From JAAZDN01 sp964440875 (GTDB taxonomy: Bacteria; Bacillota_I; Bacilli_A; Erysipelotrichales; Erysipelotrichaceae), in contig CAYTTS010000007.1 of the NCBI GenBank assembly GCA_964440875.1, positions 1-30,039 of the forward strand: a stretch of DNA of 30,039 bases, read 5' to 3'. Shown one piece after another: positions 14,261 to 22,947 of this stretch; the stretch's first letter is position 1; each line of letters starts with the position of its first letter. Position numbers and translations under genes: made by a program. The notes beneath the pieces were generated by a model. That model saw only the letters and a program-made list of their open reading frames with translations, was not told the DNA's origin and searched no databases.

Positions 14261-15064
14261 ATGACAAAAGACAAGTTAAAAATCGTAGTTTCAGACATTG
14301 ATGGAACTCTTATAAATGATAAAGATGAACTACCTACAAACTTTATTGAAATGGTAGATAAGTTAAATGATTTAGGAATTATTTTTGCCGCAGCAAGTGG
14401 TAGAGGTGTTGAGAGTATCAAACATAAATTAAGTTATCAAAGTGATAACTTATATATACTATCTGATAATGGTGCCATGATTACAAAAGGTGATGATTTA
14501 ATTCACGTAAATAGTTTCTCACGCGAAGATTATTTAGATTTAGTCGATATGTTTCAAGCATTTGATGATATTACTATTGCAGTTGCAACACCGACGACTT
14601 CATATGTGACAATACCACACCCTGATATTGACTTAAGTTTTCTAGATGAGTACTACCATGTTTATGAAATAGTAGATGATTTAAGGGATTGTCATGGAGA
14701 TTTTGTTAGCTTTAGCGTTCACTGTCAAAGTGGATCACAAGCAAAATATGACTCGAAAATTATCCAAGATCGATTAGATAGACATAGTATTGTTGTCTCA
14801 GGTGAAAAATGGATTGATGCAATTCCACCTAATACAAACAAGGGAGCCACCTTAAAACATTTAATTGAAAGTTTAAATATTAAACAAGATGAAACTATTG
14901 CTTTTGGTGATTACAACAATGATATCGAAATGTTAGACTTTGCTTATAGAGGTTATGCGATGAATGATGCAACGGACGAAGTAAAGGCAGTTGCTGATGA
15001 AGTAATTGGATCAAACAATGATAATAGTGTTATTAGAAAGATTTACGAAATACTAGAAGTATAA
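14261..15064 (+). CDS. Cof-type HAD-IIB phosphatase
   Basis: 267 residues. HAD motif I VVSDIDGTLIND (nucleophile Asp and acid-base Asp), motif II AAASGRG, motif III Lys in NKGATLKHL, motif IV FGDYNNDIEML. A large cap domain lies between motifs II and III, typical of the Cof/YcsE/YidA group, which dephosphorylates sugar phosphates, flavin or pyridoxal precursors with loose specificity; the substrate cannot be told here. AGGAGG precedes the ATG by 7 nt. A likely promoter is TTTAGT-17-TACAAT ending near 14242. It lies 10 nt upstream of the acyltransferase gene. Confidence 0.92.
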   Translation: MTKDKLKIVVSDIDGTLINDKDELPTNFIEMVDKLNDLGIIFAAASGRGVESIKHKLSYQSDNLYILSDNGAMITKGDDLIHVNSFSREDYLDLVDMFQAFDDITIAVATPTTSYVTIPHPDIDLSFLDEYYHVYEIVDDLRDCHGDFVSFSVHCQSGSQAKYDSKIIQDRLDRHSIVVSGEKWIDAIPPNTNKGATLKHLIESLNIKQDETIAFGDYNNDIEMLDFAYRGYAMNDATDEVKAVADEVIGSNNDNSVIRKIYEILEV

Positions 15065-15074
15065 AGGAGAACTT

Positions 15075-16064
15075 ATGGAAAGAGATAAGCAGTTAGATAA
15101 TATAAAAGGATTATTAATTATTCTAGTAGTTTTTGGTCATGCTTTAGAGTTACTAAGAGTAAATAGTCTTTTAAGTAATTATATATATAACTTTATCTAC
15201 TCTTTTCACATGCCTGTCTTTATCTTTCTGAGTGGCTATTTAGCGAAGAATGTAAGTAAGGGAAGAGAAAATGCTTTTAAACAATATTTTATTCCCTTCC
15301 TATTATTCAATAGTATTTGGAATTTCATTCAAGTAATTACAACAAGTATGATCAGTATACCGGTTGATAGTCCGGTAGCTTTCTCATTCTTAAATCCAGG
15401 CTGGGCACTTTGGTATATCTTGGCTATGTTTATTTGGAAGTCACTACTTCCAGATTTATTAAAGATTAAAAATATATTTAGAGTAGTTTTAGTCGTCGGT
15501 ATTTTATCAAGGCTATTTAGTGAGTTTAATGTATTTCTATCATTATCAAGACTACTAGTATTTACCCCATATTTTGTCGGTGGATTTTTATTTAGTAAAG
15601 AATCTTTAGAGAGAGTTAGAAAGAGTCGCTTATCAATATCAATCATCTTACTTTTGATATCACTAGCCTTTAACTATTTCTTTTTATTCCACACTACATA
15701 CCCTACTGAATTTTTATGGGCCGATCGTCCATTCTCTTTCTTCTCAAATAGCTTACTCGTAAGTATTTGTTTAGGAATCGCATTATATATAGTAGGCTTT
15801 AGCTTTGTAATTATCTTTTTGAGACTAATGACTAAAAAAGAAACATTTTTAACAAAGATTGGTATCAATTCATTTCCAGTCTACATCTTACATACTTATC
15901 TAGTTGGAGGAATCTCATTCTTTATTTTAAATGTTAATGAGTACTTACAATTAGTCCTATTATTACTAATCTCAATAGTACTATCAATACTATTATCAAG
16001 AAATATCGTTAACAATAAATTCAATAAATTATTACAAGTAGTAAACAATTTTCTTTACAATTGA
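15075..16064 (+). CDS. Membrane acyltransferase family 3 (fucose 4-O-acetylase-like)
   Basis: 329 residues, about ten hydrophobic spans. The N-terminus RDKQLDNIKGLLIILVVFGHALE holds the catalytic-type His of acyltransferase family 3, and YSFHMPVFIFLSGYL is the second family motif. These enzymes acetylate or acylate cell-surface sugars, with donor acetyl-CoA on the cytoplasmic side. The subgroup resembles the fucose 4-O-acetylase type (COG3594), but the acceptor is unknown. It follows the Cof-type phosphatase by 10 nt with an AGGAG site, so is co-transcribed; no glycan biosynthesis genes are adjacent. Confidence 0.88.
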   Translation: MERDKQLDNIKGLLIILVVFGHALELLRVNSLLSNYIYNFIYSFHMPVFIFLSGYLAKNVSKGRENAFKQYFIPFLLFNSIWNFIQVITTSMISIPVDSPVAFSFLNPGWALWYILAMFIWKSLLPDLLKIKNIFRVVLVVGILSRLFSEFNVFLSLSRLLVFTPYFVGGFLFSKESLERVRKSRLSISIILLLISLAFNYFFLFHTTYPTEFLWADRPFSFFSNSLLVSICLGIALYIVGFSFVIIFLRLMTKKETFLTKIGINSFPVYILHTYLVGGISFFILNVNEYLQLVLLLLISIVLSILLSRNIVNNKFNKLLQVVNNFLYN

Positions 16065-16077
16065 TAAGAGCTATTAT

Positions 16078-16106
16078 TTGACACAAGGTCAATAATTAGA
16101 TACTAT
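16078..16106 (+). promoter_or_regulatory. mgtA promoter
   Basis: TTGACA (16078-16083), exactly 17 nt, TACTAT (16101-16106), about 15-20 nt before the M-box. Confidence 0.85.
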
Positions 16107-16119
16107 GATTAAGTAAAGA

Positions 16120-16272
16120 ATCTAATCTCGGTAGGTGAGGCTACTTGGGGATACGGGTTGTCACCGCGAAATAATGGAGACATTATTAGCAGGTTAACAG
16201 ACTATGTCAATAAGGCATAATCTAGCACAACTTCATGCCCGCTTGAGCTAAAGCTTGAACGACACTATTTTT
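16120..16272 (+). promoter_or_regulatory. M-box (ykoK) Mg2+ riboswitch
   Basis: Conserved M-box blocks in order: GGTAGGTGAGGCTAC (16131-16145), GGGGATACGGGTTG, ACCGCGAAATAATGG, GGTTAACAG, ATGTCAATAAGGCAT, and GAGCTAAAGCTTGAACGAC. High Mg2+ folds the aptamer and favours the following terminator, turning off the Mg2+ importer gene. Ends are approximate. Confidence 0.93.
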
Positions 16273-16281
16273 ATGACTTTT

Positions 16282-16322
16282 AACTGTGTTGTTTTAGCAA
16301 TAACACAGTTTTTTTATTTTTT
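16282..16322 (+). terminator. Riboswitch expression-platform terminator
   Basis: AACTGTGTT (16282-16290) pairs with AACACAGTT (16302-16310), followed by T7ATTTT. It lies between the M-box and mgtA, so it is the regulated terminator. Confidence 0.88.
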
Positions 16323-16401
16323 ACAAGTAAATAGTTAATTAAATGTTATTCTTAAAAAGGATGCTATTTAAATAATTATTTACAAAAAGAGGAGGTATAT
16401 T

Positions 16402-19092
16402 ATGATTAAAAATACACATGATATGAGTGAGCTAGCAGTAAGAGATCGTTTAGCTTATGCTGCGGCTAACTCAATAGATGATGTACTATTATCACTACAT
16501 ACTACTAAAGATGGTATTAGTGAAACTGACCTAGTTGATAATGTCGACTTATTTGGATCAAATCAAATTGAGACAGGAAAGAAGATTCACCCCTTAGTTA
16601 AATTCTTTATGTCCTTTATAAATCCCTTTACATTAATACTTATCGCACTAGCAGTCGTCTCATTTTTTGTAGACTTTATTATGGCAGATGTTGGGGATAA
16701 AGATTTAACAACAGCAATAATTATTATAGTAATGGTCTTAATTAGTGGTATTCTTGAATTTGTTCAAGAATCAAAATCATCCAATGCCGCTGAAGCTTTA
16801 AGCGCAATGGTAAAAGTCACAACACTAGTTAAAAGAAATCATGAAGAAGCAAGAGAAGTTGATGTTTCTGAAGTTGTCGTTGGAGATGTTATTTATTTAA
16901 GTGCCGGAGATATGATACCAGCTGACGTTAGAATCATTGAAGCAAAAGACTTATTTATTACACAAGCAGCCCTAACGGGTGAGAGTGAACATATTGAAAA
17001 GTTTGCCCACGATGTCACAACATTAGATAAAGCAATAACAGCTACTGAAAACTTAGCCTTTATGGGAAGTGACGTAATATCAGGATCAGCTAAAGTAGTC
17101 GTTGTCGCAGTTGGTAACGATACTATCTTTGGATCAATATCAGCAAGTGTTACAGAAGTAGCTGAAAAGACAGCATTTGAAATCGGTGTTGATTCAGTAA
17201 GTATGCTATTAATTAGATTTATGTTAGTAATGGTACCAATCGTACTATTTGTAAATGGATTTACAAAAGGCGATTGGCTACAAGCATTTATGTTTGCAGT
17301 CTCTGTTGCAGTTGGACTAACACCAGAGATGCTACCAATGATTGTAACAACAAGCCTTGCTAAAGGTGCTCAAACAATGTCAAAAGAAAAGACAATTGTA
17401 AAAAACCTATCGGCAATCCAAAACATTGGATCAATGGATATTCTCTGTACAGATAAAACTGGAACACTAACACAAGATGAAATTATTCTAGAGTATCACT
17501 TAGATGTCTTTGGACAAGAAAACCACAATGTCTTAAAACATGCATTCTTAAATTCATACTTTCAAACAGGACTAAGAAACTTACTAGATAAATCAATAAT
17601 AAAAAGAGTTAAACAATTAAAAAATAATGCACCAGTATTAAGAAATCTAGAAGTTAACTATCATAAGGTTGACGAAGTTCCATTCGACTTTGAAAGAAGA
17701 AGAATGAGTGTTGTTGTTGAAGATAAAAATGGTAAAACACAAATGATTACAAAAGGTGCTGTAGAAGAAATGATTGGCGTTTGTGATTATGTACAAACTG
17801 GCGATAAAGTGGTTAAACTTGAAGGCGATATTGTAAAAGAAATTCTCCACACTGTTGATGACTTAAACTCAAGAGGAATGAGAGTAATCGCTGTTGCACA
17901 AAAAACAAATCCATCACCTGTTGGACACTTTGGAGTTAAAGATGAAAGTGAAATGGTTCTAATTGGATACTTAGCATTCTTAGATCCACCAAAAGAATCA
18001 GCAAGACCAGCAATTAACTCACTAGCTGAGTTAGGAGTTGAAACTAAGGTATTAACTGGTGACAACGATGTTGTTACAAAAGCAATCTGTGATATGATCG
18101 GAATACCTACAGAAGTCATGGTACTTGGTGATGATGTTGATATTATGAGTGATGAAGAATTAAGTGATATCGTTGAAAAAGTAAACGTCTTCGCTAAACT
18201 ATCACCAATGCAAAAGAGCAGAGTTGTTACAACACTAAGAAATAACGGACATACAGTTGGATTCTTAGGAGACGGAATTAACGATGCCCCAGCAATGAAA
18301 GCTGCAGACATTGGAATCTCAGTAGATAATGCCGTAGATATCGCAAAAGAATCATCAGAAGTAATCCTACTTGAAAAAGATTTAGGAGTATTAGAAAAAG
18401 CAATTATTGAAGGAAGAAAAACATATGCAAATATGATTAAGTATATTAAGATGACAGCATCAAGTAACTTTGGTAACGTCTTCTCAGTCTTAGTTGCAAG
18501 TGCCTTCTTACCATTCTTACCAATGCAGTCACTACACTTAATTCTATTAAACTTAATTTATGATATTACATGTATCGCAATACCATGGGACAACGTAGAT
18601 AAAGAATACTTAAAAGTACCACGTAAATGGGATGCATCATCTATTAAAGACTTTATGCTAATCATTGGACCAACAAGTTCAATCTTCGATATAACGACTT
18701 ACTTATTAATGTTCTTCGTTATCTCACCACTAGTTACTGGCTACAGCTGGAATGCAATACCAAATGCATCAGTTGCCATAACATTTATAGCAGTCTTCCA
18801 AGCTGGATGGTTTATTGAATCAATGGTCTCACAAACATTAGTTATCCACATGATTCGTACAGAAAAAATACCATTCTTACAAAGTAGAGCATCAGGTATC
18901 TTAACACTGTTATCAGTAATAAGTATCTCAATTGCAATCATTATTCCATATACAGGTTTTGGAGCATCAATTGGAATGTATCCACTGCCACCTATCTACT
19001 ACTTCTGGCTAGTATTAACTATTATTGGCTATATGTTAGTAGTAAGTATTGCTAAAAAATACTTCATTAAAAAATATGGTGAATTACTATAA
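16402..19092 (+). CDS. mgtA: Mg2+-importing P-type ATPase (P3B)
   Basis: 896 residues, the usual MgtA length. TGES at 192-195, phosphorylated Asp351 in CTDKTGTLTQDE, VLTGDND, GDGINDAPAM. The membrane block VGLTPEMLPMIVTTSLAKGA before the phosphorylation site and NLIYDITCIAIPWDNVD near the C-terminus are hallmarks of MgtA/MgtB. It imports Mg2+ across the cytoplasmic membrane. The M-box upstream and the separate promoter show control by intracellular Mg2+. AGGAGG precedes the ATG by 7 nt. A strong terminator follows; no MgtC or other partner is adjacent. Confidence 0.96.
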   Translation: MIKNTHDMSELAVRDRLAYAAANSIDDVLLSLHTTKDGISETDLVDNVDLFGSNQIETGKKIHPLVKFFMSFINPFTLILIALAVVSFFVDFIMADVGDKDLTTAIIIIVMVLISGILEFVQESKSSNAAEALSAMVKVTTLVKRNHEEAREVDVSEVVVGDVIYLSAGDMIPADVRIIEAKDLFITQAALTGESEHIEKFAHDVTTLDKAITATENLAFMGSDVISGSAKVVVVAVGNDTIFGSISASVTEVAEKTAFEIGVDSVSMLLIRFMLVMVPIVLFVNGFTKGDWLQAFMFAVSVAVGLTPEMLPMIVTTSLAKGAQTMSKEKTIVKNLSAIQNIGSMDILCTDKTGTLTQDEIILEYHLDVFGQENHNVLKHAFLNSYFQTGLRNLLDKSIIKRVKQLKNNAPVLRNLEVNYHKVDEVPFDFERRRMSVVVEDKNGKTQMITKGAVEEMIGVCDYVQTGDKVVKLEGDIVKEILHTVDDLNSRGMRVIAVAQKTNPSPVGHFGVKDESEMVLIGYLAFLDPPKESARPAINSLAELGVETKVLTGDNDVVTKAICDMIGIPTEVMVLGDDVDIMSDEELSDIVEKVNVFAKLSPMQKSRVVTTLRNNGHTVGFLGDGINDAPAMKAADIGISVDNAVDIAKESSEVILLEKDLGVLEKAIIEGRKTYANMIKYIKMTASSNFGNVFSVLVASAFLPFLPMQSLHLILLNLIYDITCIAIPWDNVDKEYLKVPRKWDASSIKDFMLIIGPTSSIFDITTYLLMFFVISPLVTGYSWNAIPNASVAITFIAVFQAGWFIESMVSQTLVIHMIRTEKIPFLQSRASGILTLLSVISISIAIIIPYTGFGASIGMYPLPPIYYFWLVLTIIGYMLVVSIAKKYFIKKYGELL

Positions 19093-19095
19093 GAC

Positions 19096-19121
19096 AAAAG
19101 CGACCCTGAGGTCGCTTTTTA
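19096..19121 (+). terminator. mgtA terminator
   Basis: AAAAGCGACC (19096-19105) pairs with GGTCGCTTTT (19110-19119) around CTGA, ending in T5. Confidence 0.92.
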
Positions 19122-19126
19122 TTTAA

Positions 19127-19145
19127 AAGAGAGACCTTAGTCTCC
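19127..19145 (-). terminator. Possible terminator of the lipoprotein gene
   Basis: GAGAC-TAAG-GTCTC hairpin on the minus strand followed by TCTTTTAAA, just past the stop at 19163. Short stem, so only moderately supported. Confidence 0.5.
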
Positions 19146-19162
19146 CAATTGTTTAATAAATC

Positions 19163-19621
19163 TTATTTAGTTGAGCAAGTGATTGCTTCGTTTTCTTCAA
19201 ACATAGCAACTCTTTTTGATAAACTAATTGTGTCTTCATCTAAACCAACTGATTTTAAATCATCTTCAGTTGCTTCAGCTAAACCTTTGTAGTTAATACT
19301 AATTTCATAGTTTCCTTCTGAAATGTTATATGATACAGTTCTGAAGTCGTTATCTACGAAGTTTTTAGCATTTACTAATACTGCTAATTTAGACTTAACT
19401 TCTTCTTCATTAGTAATATCTTCAACATCTAAATCTTCAAATGCTACAGTCCATACATATGAATCAATTGTATCTCCTTTTGCATTAAATTCAGTTTTCC
19501 ATACTTTATATGAGTCATTATCTTCTGGATACTCACATACTGTAACAGTTTCTTTACTGCCACATGCCACTAAAAATGCTGCTGTTAGCAACATAACTAA
19601 TGCTAATCTGACTCTTTTCAT
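19163..19621 (-). CDS. Lipoprotein, DUF1307/YehR-like
   Basis: 152 residues. MKRVRLALVMLLTAAFLVACGSK is a lipoprotein signal with lipobox LVAC, so Cys20 would be lipidated and the protein held outside the membrane. The rest is an acidic, beta-rich domain with two further cysteines (VCEYPEDN and ITCSTK at the very end), which could form a disulfide. The end (KGLAEATEDDLKSVGLDEDTISLSKRVAMFEENE) resembles the DUF1307/YehR lipoprotein family of unknown function; this is a pattern resemblance only. AGGAGG precedes the start. Its promoter is near-consensus and divergent from the membrane-protein gene. Confidence 0.85.
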   Translation of the reverse strand: MKRVRLALVMLLTAAFLVACGSKETVTVCEYPEDNDSYKVWKTEFNAKGDTIDSYVWTVAFEDLDVEDITNEEEVKSKLAVLVNAKNFVDNDFRTVSYNISEGNYEISINYKGLAEATEDDLKSVGLDEDTISLSKRVAMFEENEAITCSTK

Positions 19622-19647
19622 TTCTTCCTCCTAAATAACACTAGCCT

Positions 19648-19676
19648 ATTATACAACTCTATTGACTACTTTTCAA
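19648..19676 (-). promoter_or_regulatory. Promoter of the lipoprotein gene
   Basis: Minus strand TTGAAA (19676-19671), 17 nt, TATAAT (19653-19648). Confidence 0.85.
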
Positions 19677-19730
19677 TGATTTACAAATGAAATGATAATT
19701 ATTCATAAAAGTAAGAAACCCACTACAGTA

Positions 19731-19739
19731 TGCTATAAT
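19731..19739 (+). promoter_or_regulatory. Extended -10 promoter of the membrane-protein gene
   Basis: TGCTATAAT (TG-N-TATAAT, 19731-19739), no good -35. A near-palindrome ATGATAATTATTCAT (19692-19706) lies just upstream of where the -35 would be. Confidence 0.65.
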
Positions 19740-19764
19740 TATTTATATGAGAAAGGGGTATATT

Positions 19765-20262
19765 ATGGAAGTTAAAGAAGAAGTAGTTGTAGAAAAAGAG
19801 AAAACGTCTTTTGTTAGACCCTTTAAAGACTTAAATTATTTGTATCTTAGCTATTATATATTATCAATACTTGTATTATTTTTGAAAGTATTTACTAGTA
19901 GAATCGATAATACATATAGAATCGGATTATTTGAGTTTGCAAGTGGAATTGGTTTGTTCTACTACCTAGCAACAATAGCTGGATTATTGATATCATTCTT
20001 AAAGCCACTTAAGTTTTTAGAAAAGATTGCACCAAAAATAATCTCGGTAGTTAACTTAGTAGTTTCACTAGTATTATTATTAAAAACAATACCGGAAGCA
20101 CTAGGATTTACTAATTCAATTCAAGATCAAATAATTTCTGGATCTATTGCAAGTGGATTCTGGTCAATCTTATTATTACATGTATTGGCAGTATTAGTAT
20201 TTTATTTCGCATTTATCAAAGAGCGTTACAAAAAACACAAAGAAAAATCAAGAGCTAAATAA
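19765..20262 (+). CDS. Four-span membrane protein, function unknown
   Basis: 165 residues from ATG 19765, which has AAAGGGG 8 nt upstream; the ATG at 19747 would place this site inside the coding region. After a charged N-terminus (EVKEEVVVEKEKTSF) there are four hydrophobic spans: about residues 28-45, 62-82, 92-112 and 130-150, then a basic tail KERYKKHKEKSRAK. Both ends are probably cytoplasmic. I do not recognise the family. It is divergent from the lipoprotein gene and has its own terminator. No catalytic motif is seen. Confidence 0.75.
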   Translation: MEVKEEVVVEKEKTSFVRPFKDLNYLYLSYYILSILVLFLKVFTSRIDNTYRIGLFEFASGIGLFYYLATIAGLLISFLKPLKFLEKIAPKIISVVNLVVSLVLLLKTIPEALGFTNSIQDQIISGSIASGFWSILLLHVLAVLVFYFAFIKERYKKHKEKSRAK

Positions 20263-20282
20263 TTGTTCTTGATTTTTTTTAT
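20243..20282. terminator. Bidirectional terminator, membrane protein / GH3 operon
   Basis: AAAAATCAAGA (20243-20253) pairs with TCTTGATTTTT (20267-20277); T8 on the + strand and A-run on the other side. It overlaps the end of the membrane-protein gene and lies past the GH3 stop at 20284. Confidence 0.85.
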
Positions 20283-20283
20283 T

Positions 20284-22947
20284 TTAATAATCAAAGAAGT
20301 TAACATATGTGTGTAAAACATTTCTTACACTATCTTGTAATCCTTTAACTGTTTGACCTGGATTTTTATTATAAGCATCTTTTAAGTACTTCTTATTCTT
20401 ATGCTTAGACATGATGTCTAACATTAAGTCATTACCACTCACAACTGCCTTATCAGCCTTCATAAAACCAAATACTGCATCACTTGATACAAAGCCTTCA
20501 AATCCCCATTCATCTCTTAAGACATCGTTTAATAGCTCACTATTAGCACCTGCCCATTTAGGACCAATGTATGAGAATGATGACATAACTGCTTTAGGAT
20601 CTCCACCTTTAACCGTTATTTCAAATGGTTTTAAATAGATTTCTCTAATTGCTTGTTCATGTGCAGAAACAACGATACCACTACGTGCATTTGTTTCTTG
20701 ATCATTTAATGCAAAGTGTTTAATGAATACCATAACACCAGCATCTTGAGCTCCTTTAGTAATCTCTCTTGACATTACTCCACTTAAATATGGATCTTCT
20801 GAGAAGTACTCAAAGTTTCTACCACCTTGAGCAGTTCTATGAATGTTCATAGCTGGAGCGTACCAACCATCAATACCATAAGCAACAGCCTCTTTACCAG
20901 CAGCATCACCAAATCTATATGCTAAGTCTTTATTCCATGTTGAAGCAACGACGATTTCTGTTGGATATGCCGCCGCAGTATACTTACCAAATACGTAAGA
21001 ATAGCCAGCTGGACCATCCATTAATAATTTTTGATCGATACCTAATCTTTCAATACCAATAGTTTTATATGCACCTTGTGTAACAAAGTCCATCAGTTCA
21101 TCTAAAGTAAATTGATTTAAGAAGTCATCCCACTTACTATCTTCAATATCTAATCCTTTTAAATCTTTCAGTTGTAATTTTACTTCTTGATTTAACTCAG
21201 GAGCAACTAGCGTTTCATCGATTTCAACTTTATCAATATTATTAACTAAAAACTCTGATGCTTCATAATTTATATTATCATTATTAGGGTATGTATTTTC
21301 CCAATCATTTCTCGATAAGTATGTTAAATCATTATGAGCAGTTTCAAATTTATTTTCATATGGAGTATTTGTTTGACTATTCTCTTTATACTCAATAGTA
21401 TTCTCAACTGTATATGATATTGGTGTATGTGTTGTATGAACATCACTCGCTAATCTAATAGTATATTCACCCTTATCAAGAATATAAGCTTCTCTATCTA
21501 CATCATATGAAGCCATATCTCTAACATCAAATTTTAGTGTTAACTCCTCTGACTCATTAGGTTCTAAAACTTTAGACTTAGCAAAGTCAGCTAATACTGT
21601 CGTTGATTTTTCTAGACCACCATCAATATATGGAGCATTAAAGTAAACTTGAACTACCTCTTTACCAGCAATATCTCCAGTATTTGTAACCTTAACTTTT
21701 ACCTCAATACTATCTTTATCTAAATTACTTGAAACTACTTCCCAATCAAAATCACTATAACTTAGACCATAGCCAAATGGGAATTGGACAGCTTTTTGAT
21801 ATCCTTCTTCATCATTTTCGTATCTTGTTTCATAGTATCTATAACCTACATAAATACCTTCTTCATAATTAATAAATGCTTTCTTTAAATTATTATATTT
21901 ATAATCACCAAAGTTTTCACTTCCTGGTGATGAAGTAATATCATAAGCATAAGTATCAACTAATCTTCCTGATGGATTCACATTACCTTTTAATACATCA
22001 GCAAGTGCTAATGCACCATATGGTCCAGGAGTACCTGCCCAAACTATTGATTTAATTTCCGGATAATCAGCTAGTTTACCTAATTCAAGTGTATTACCCG
22101 CGTTAATAATTACAGTTACATCACTGAAGTTATTAGTTACCATTTCAATCATATCAAGCTTGTTTTGTGATAGTTGTAAGTCTTCAACACTCATATCACT
22201 TGCCTCAGATCCTGCACTTGTTAACATAATAATTGCTTTATTTGAATAATCTTTTGCAGCATCAATTACATCTTGCGGTATATCACTAACTGCCATCTCA
22301 TCTGACTTATCACCTAAGAACATTGTTTTAATCATTTGAACCATACCAGTATTTGAACCTTTACTGCCAGCATGTTCTGCAAAGAAATCACTTAAGTCAG
22401 TATTATAATTAATACCTTTCTCACTTAAACTATCAAAGAAGTTAACCTTACGTGACTGGTCACTGTTACCTGAACCTCCACCACCAAAACGCATTAAGTG
22501 AGGAGAAATTCCAAAGACGTTAACTTTACTATCGTTTAATGGAAGTGATTTATCCTCATTCTTCATTAAGACCATACCTTCTTGTGCCATTTCATAAGAA
22601 ATTGCATCACCATGCTCTAAAGCAAGTTTAGCTTCAGGCGTCGATGAATCAAGTGTAATATCCGAACCTTTAATAGCATGTAATATATTTCCAACTAATG
22701 GACCAAACTGAACTACTAATATCGCTAAAGCAACTGCGACAACAACCCACACTGAATATCTCACCTTTCTATTCATATGTTTTTTATAATACTTTAATTC
22801 TTTCTTTAAATCCTTCTTAACTTTTTTATCTTCTTCATTTTTAATTAATCCTTTATAAGTGCTAATACGATCCTTCTTAGCTATTTTATTCTTATAATCC
22901 TTCTCAGCATTAATTATTGCTTGCTTCTTAATCTCTTCTTTTTTCAT
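20284..22947 (-). CDS. Membrane-anchored family 3 glycoside hydrolase with permuted domain order
   Basis: 887 residues. A very basic cytoplasmic leader (1-64, Lys-rich) and one membrane span (about 65-88, VWVVVAVALAILVVQFGPLVG) anchor it with the enzyme outside. Domain order is reversed relative to most GH3: first the alpha/beta-sandwich domain (about 100-400; GISPHLMRFGGGGSG, GTPGPYGALALADVL), then a fibronectin-III-like domain (about 420-560), then the TIM barrel (about 620-887) with RNFEYFSEDPYLSG, VFIKHFALNDQE and the nucleophile Asp823 in GFVSSDAVFGF. GH3 enzymes remove terminal beta-linked sugars (glucose, xylose, GlcNAc); specificity is unknown. Permuted GH3s are known from gut Firmicutes. 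Its start overlaps the upstream GH3 gene by 20 nt, so both are coexpressed. Confidence 0.92.
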   Translation of the reverse strand: MKKEEIKKQAIINAEKDYKNKIAKKDRISTYKGLIKNEEDKKVKKDLKKELKYYKKHMNRKVRYSVWVVVAVALAILVVQFGPLVGNILHAIKGSDITLDSSTPEAKLALEHGDAISYEMAQEGMVLMKNEDKSLPLNDSKVNVFGISPHLMRFGGGGSGNSDQSRKVNFFDSLSEKGINYNTDLSDFFAEHAGSKGSNTGMVQMIKTMFLGDKSDEMAVSDIPQDVIDAAKDYSNKAIIMLTSAGSEASDMSVEDLQLSQNKLDMIEMVTNNFSDVTVIINAGNTLELGKLADYPEIKSIVWAGTPGPYGALALADVLKGNVNPSGRLVDTYAYDITSSPGSENFGDYKYNNLKKAFINYEEGIYVGYRYYETRYENDEEGYQKAVQFPFGYGLSYSDFDWEVVSSNLDKDSIEVKVKVTNTGDIAGKEVVQVYFNAPYIDGGLEKSTTVLADFAKSKVLEPNESEELTLKFDVRDMASYDVDREAYILDKGEYTIRLASDVHTTHTPISYTVENTIEYKENSQTNTPYENKFETAHNDLTYLSRNDWENTYPNNDNINYEASEFLVNNIDKVEIDETLVAPELNQEVKLQLKDLKGLDIEDSKWDDFLNQFTLDELMDFVTQGAYKTIGIERLGIDQKLLMDGPAGYSYVFGKYTAAAYPTEIVVASTWNKDLAYRFGDAAGKEAVAYGIDGWYAPAMNIHRTAQGGRNFEYFSEDPYLSGVMSREITKGAQDAGVMVFIKHFALNDQETNARSGIVVSAHEQAIREIYLKPFEITVKGGDPKAVMSSFSYIGPKWAGANSELLNDVLRDEWGFEGFVSSDAVFGFMKADKAVVSGNDLMLDIMSKHKNKKYLKDAYNKNPGQTVKGLQDSVRNVLHTYVNFFDY

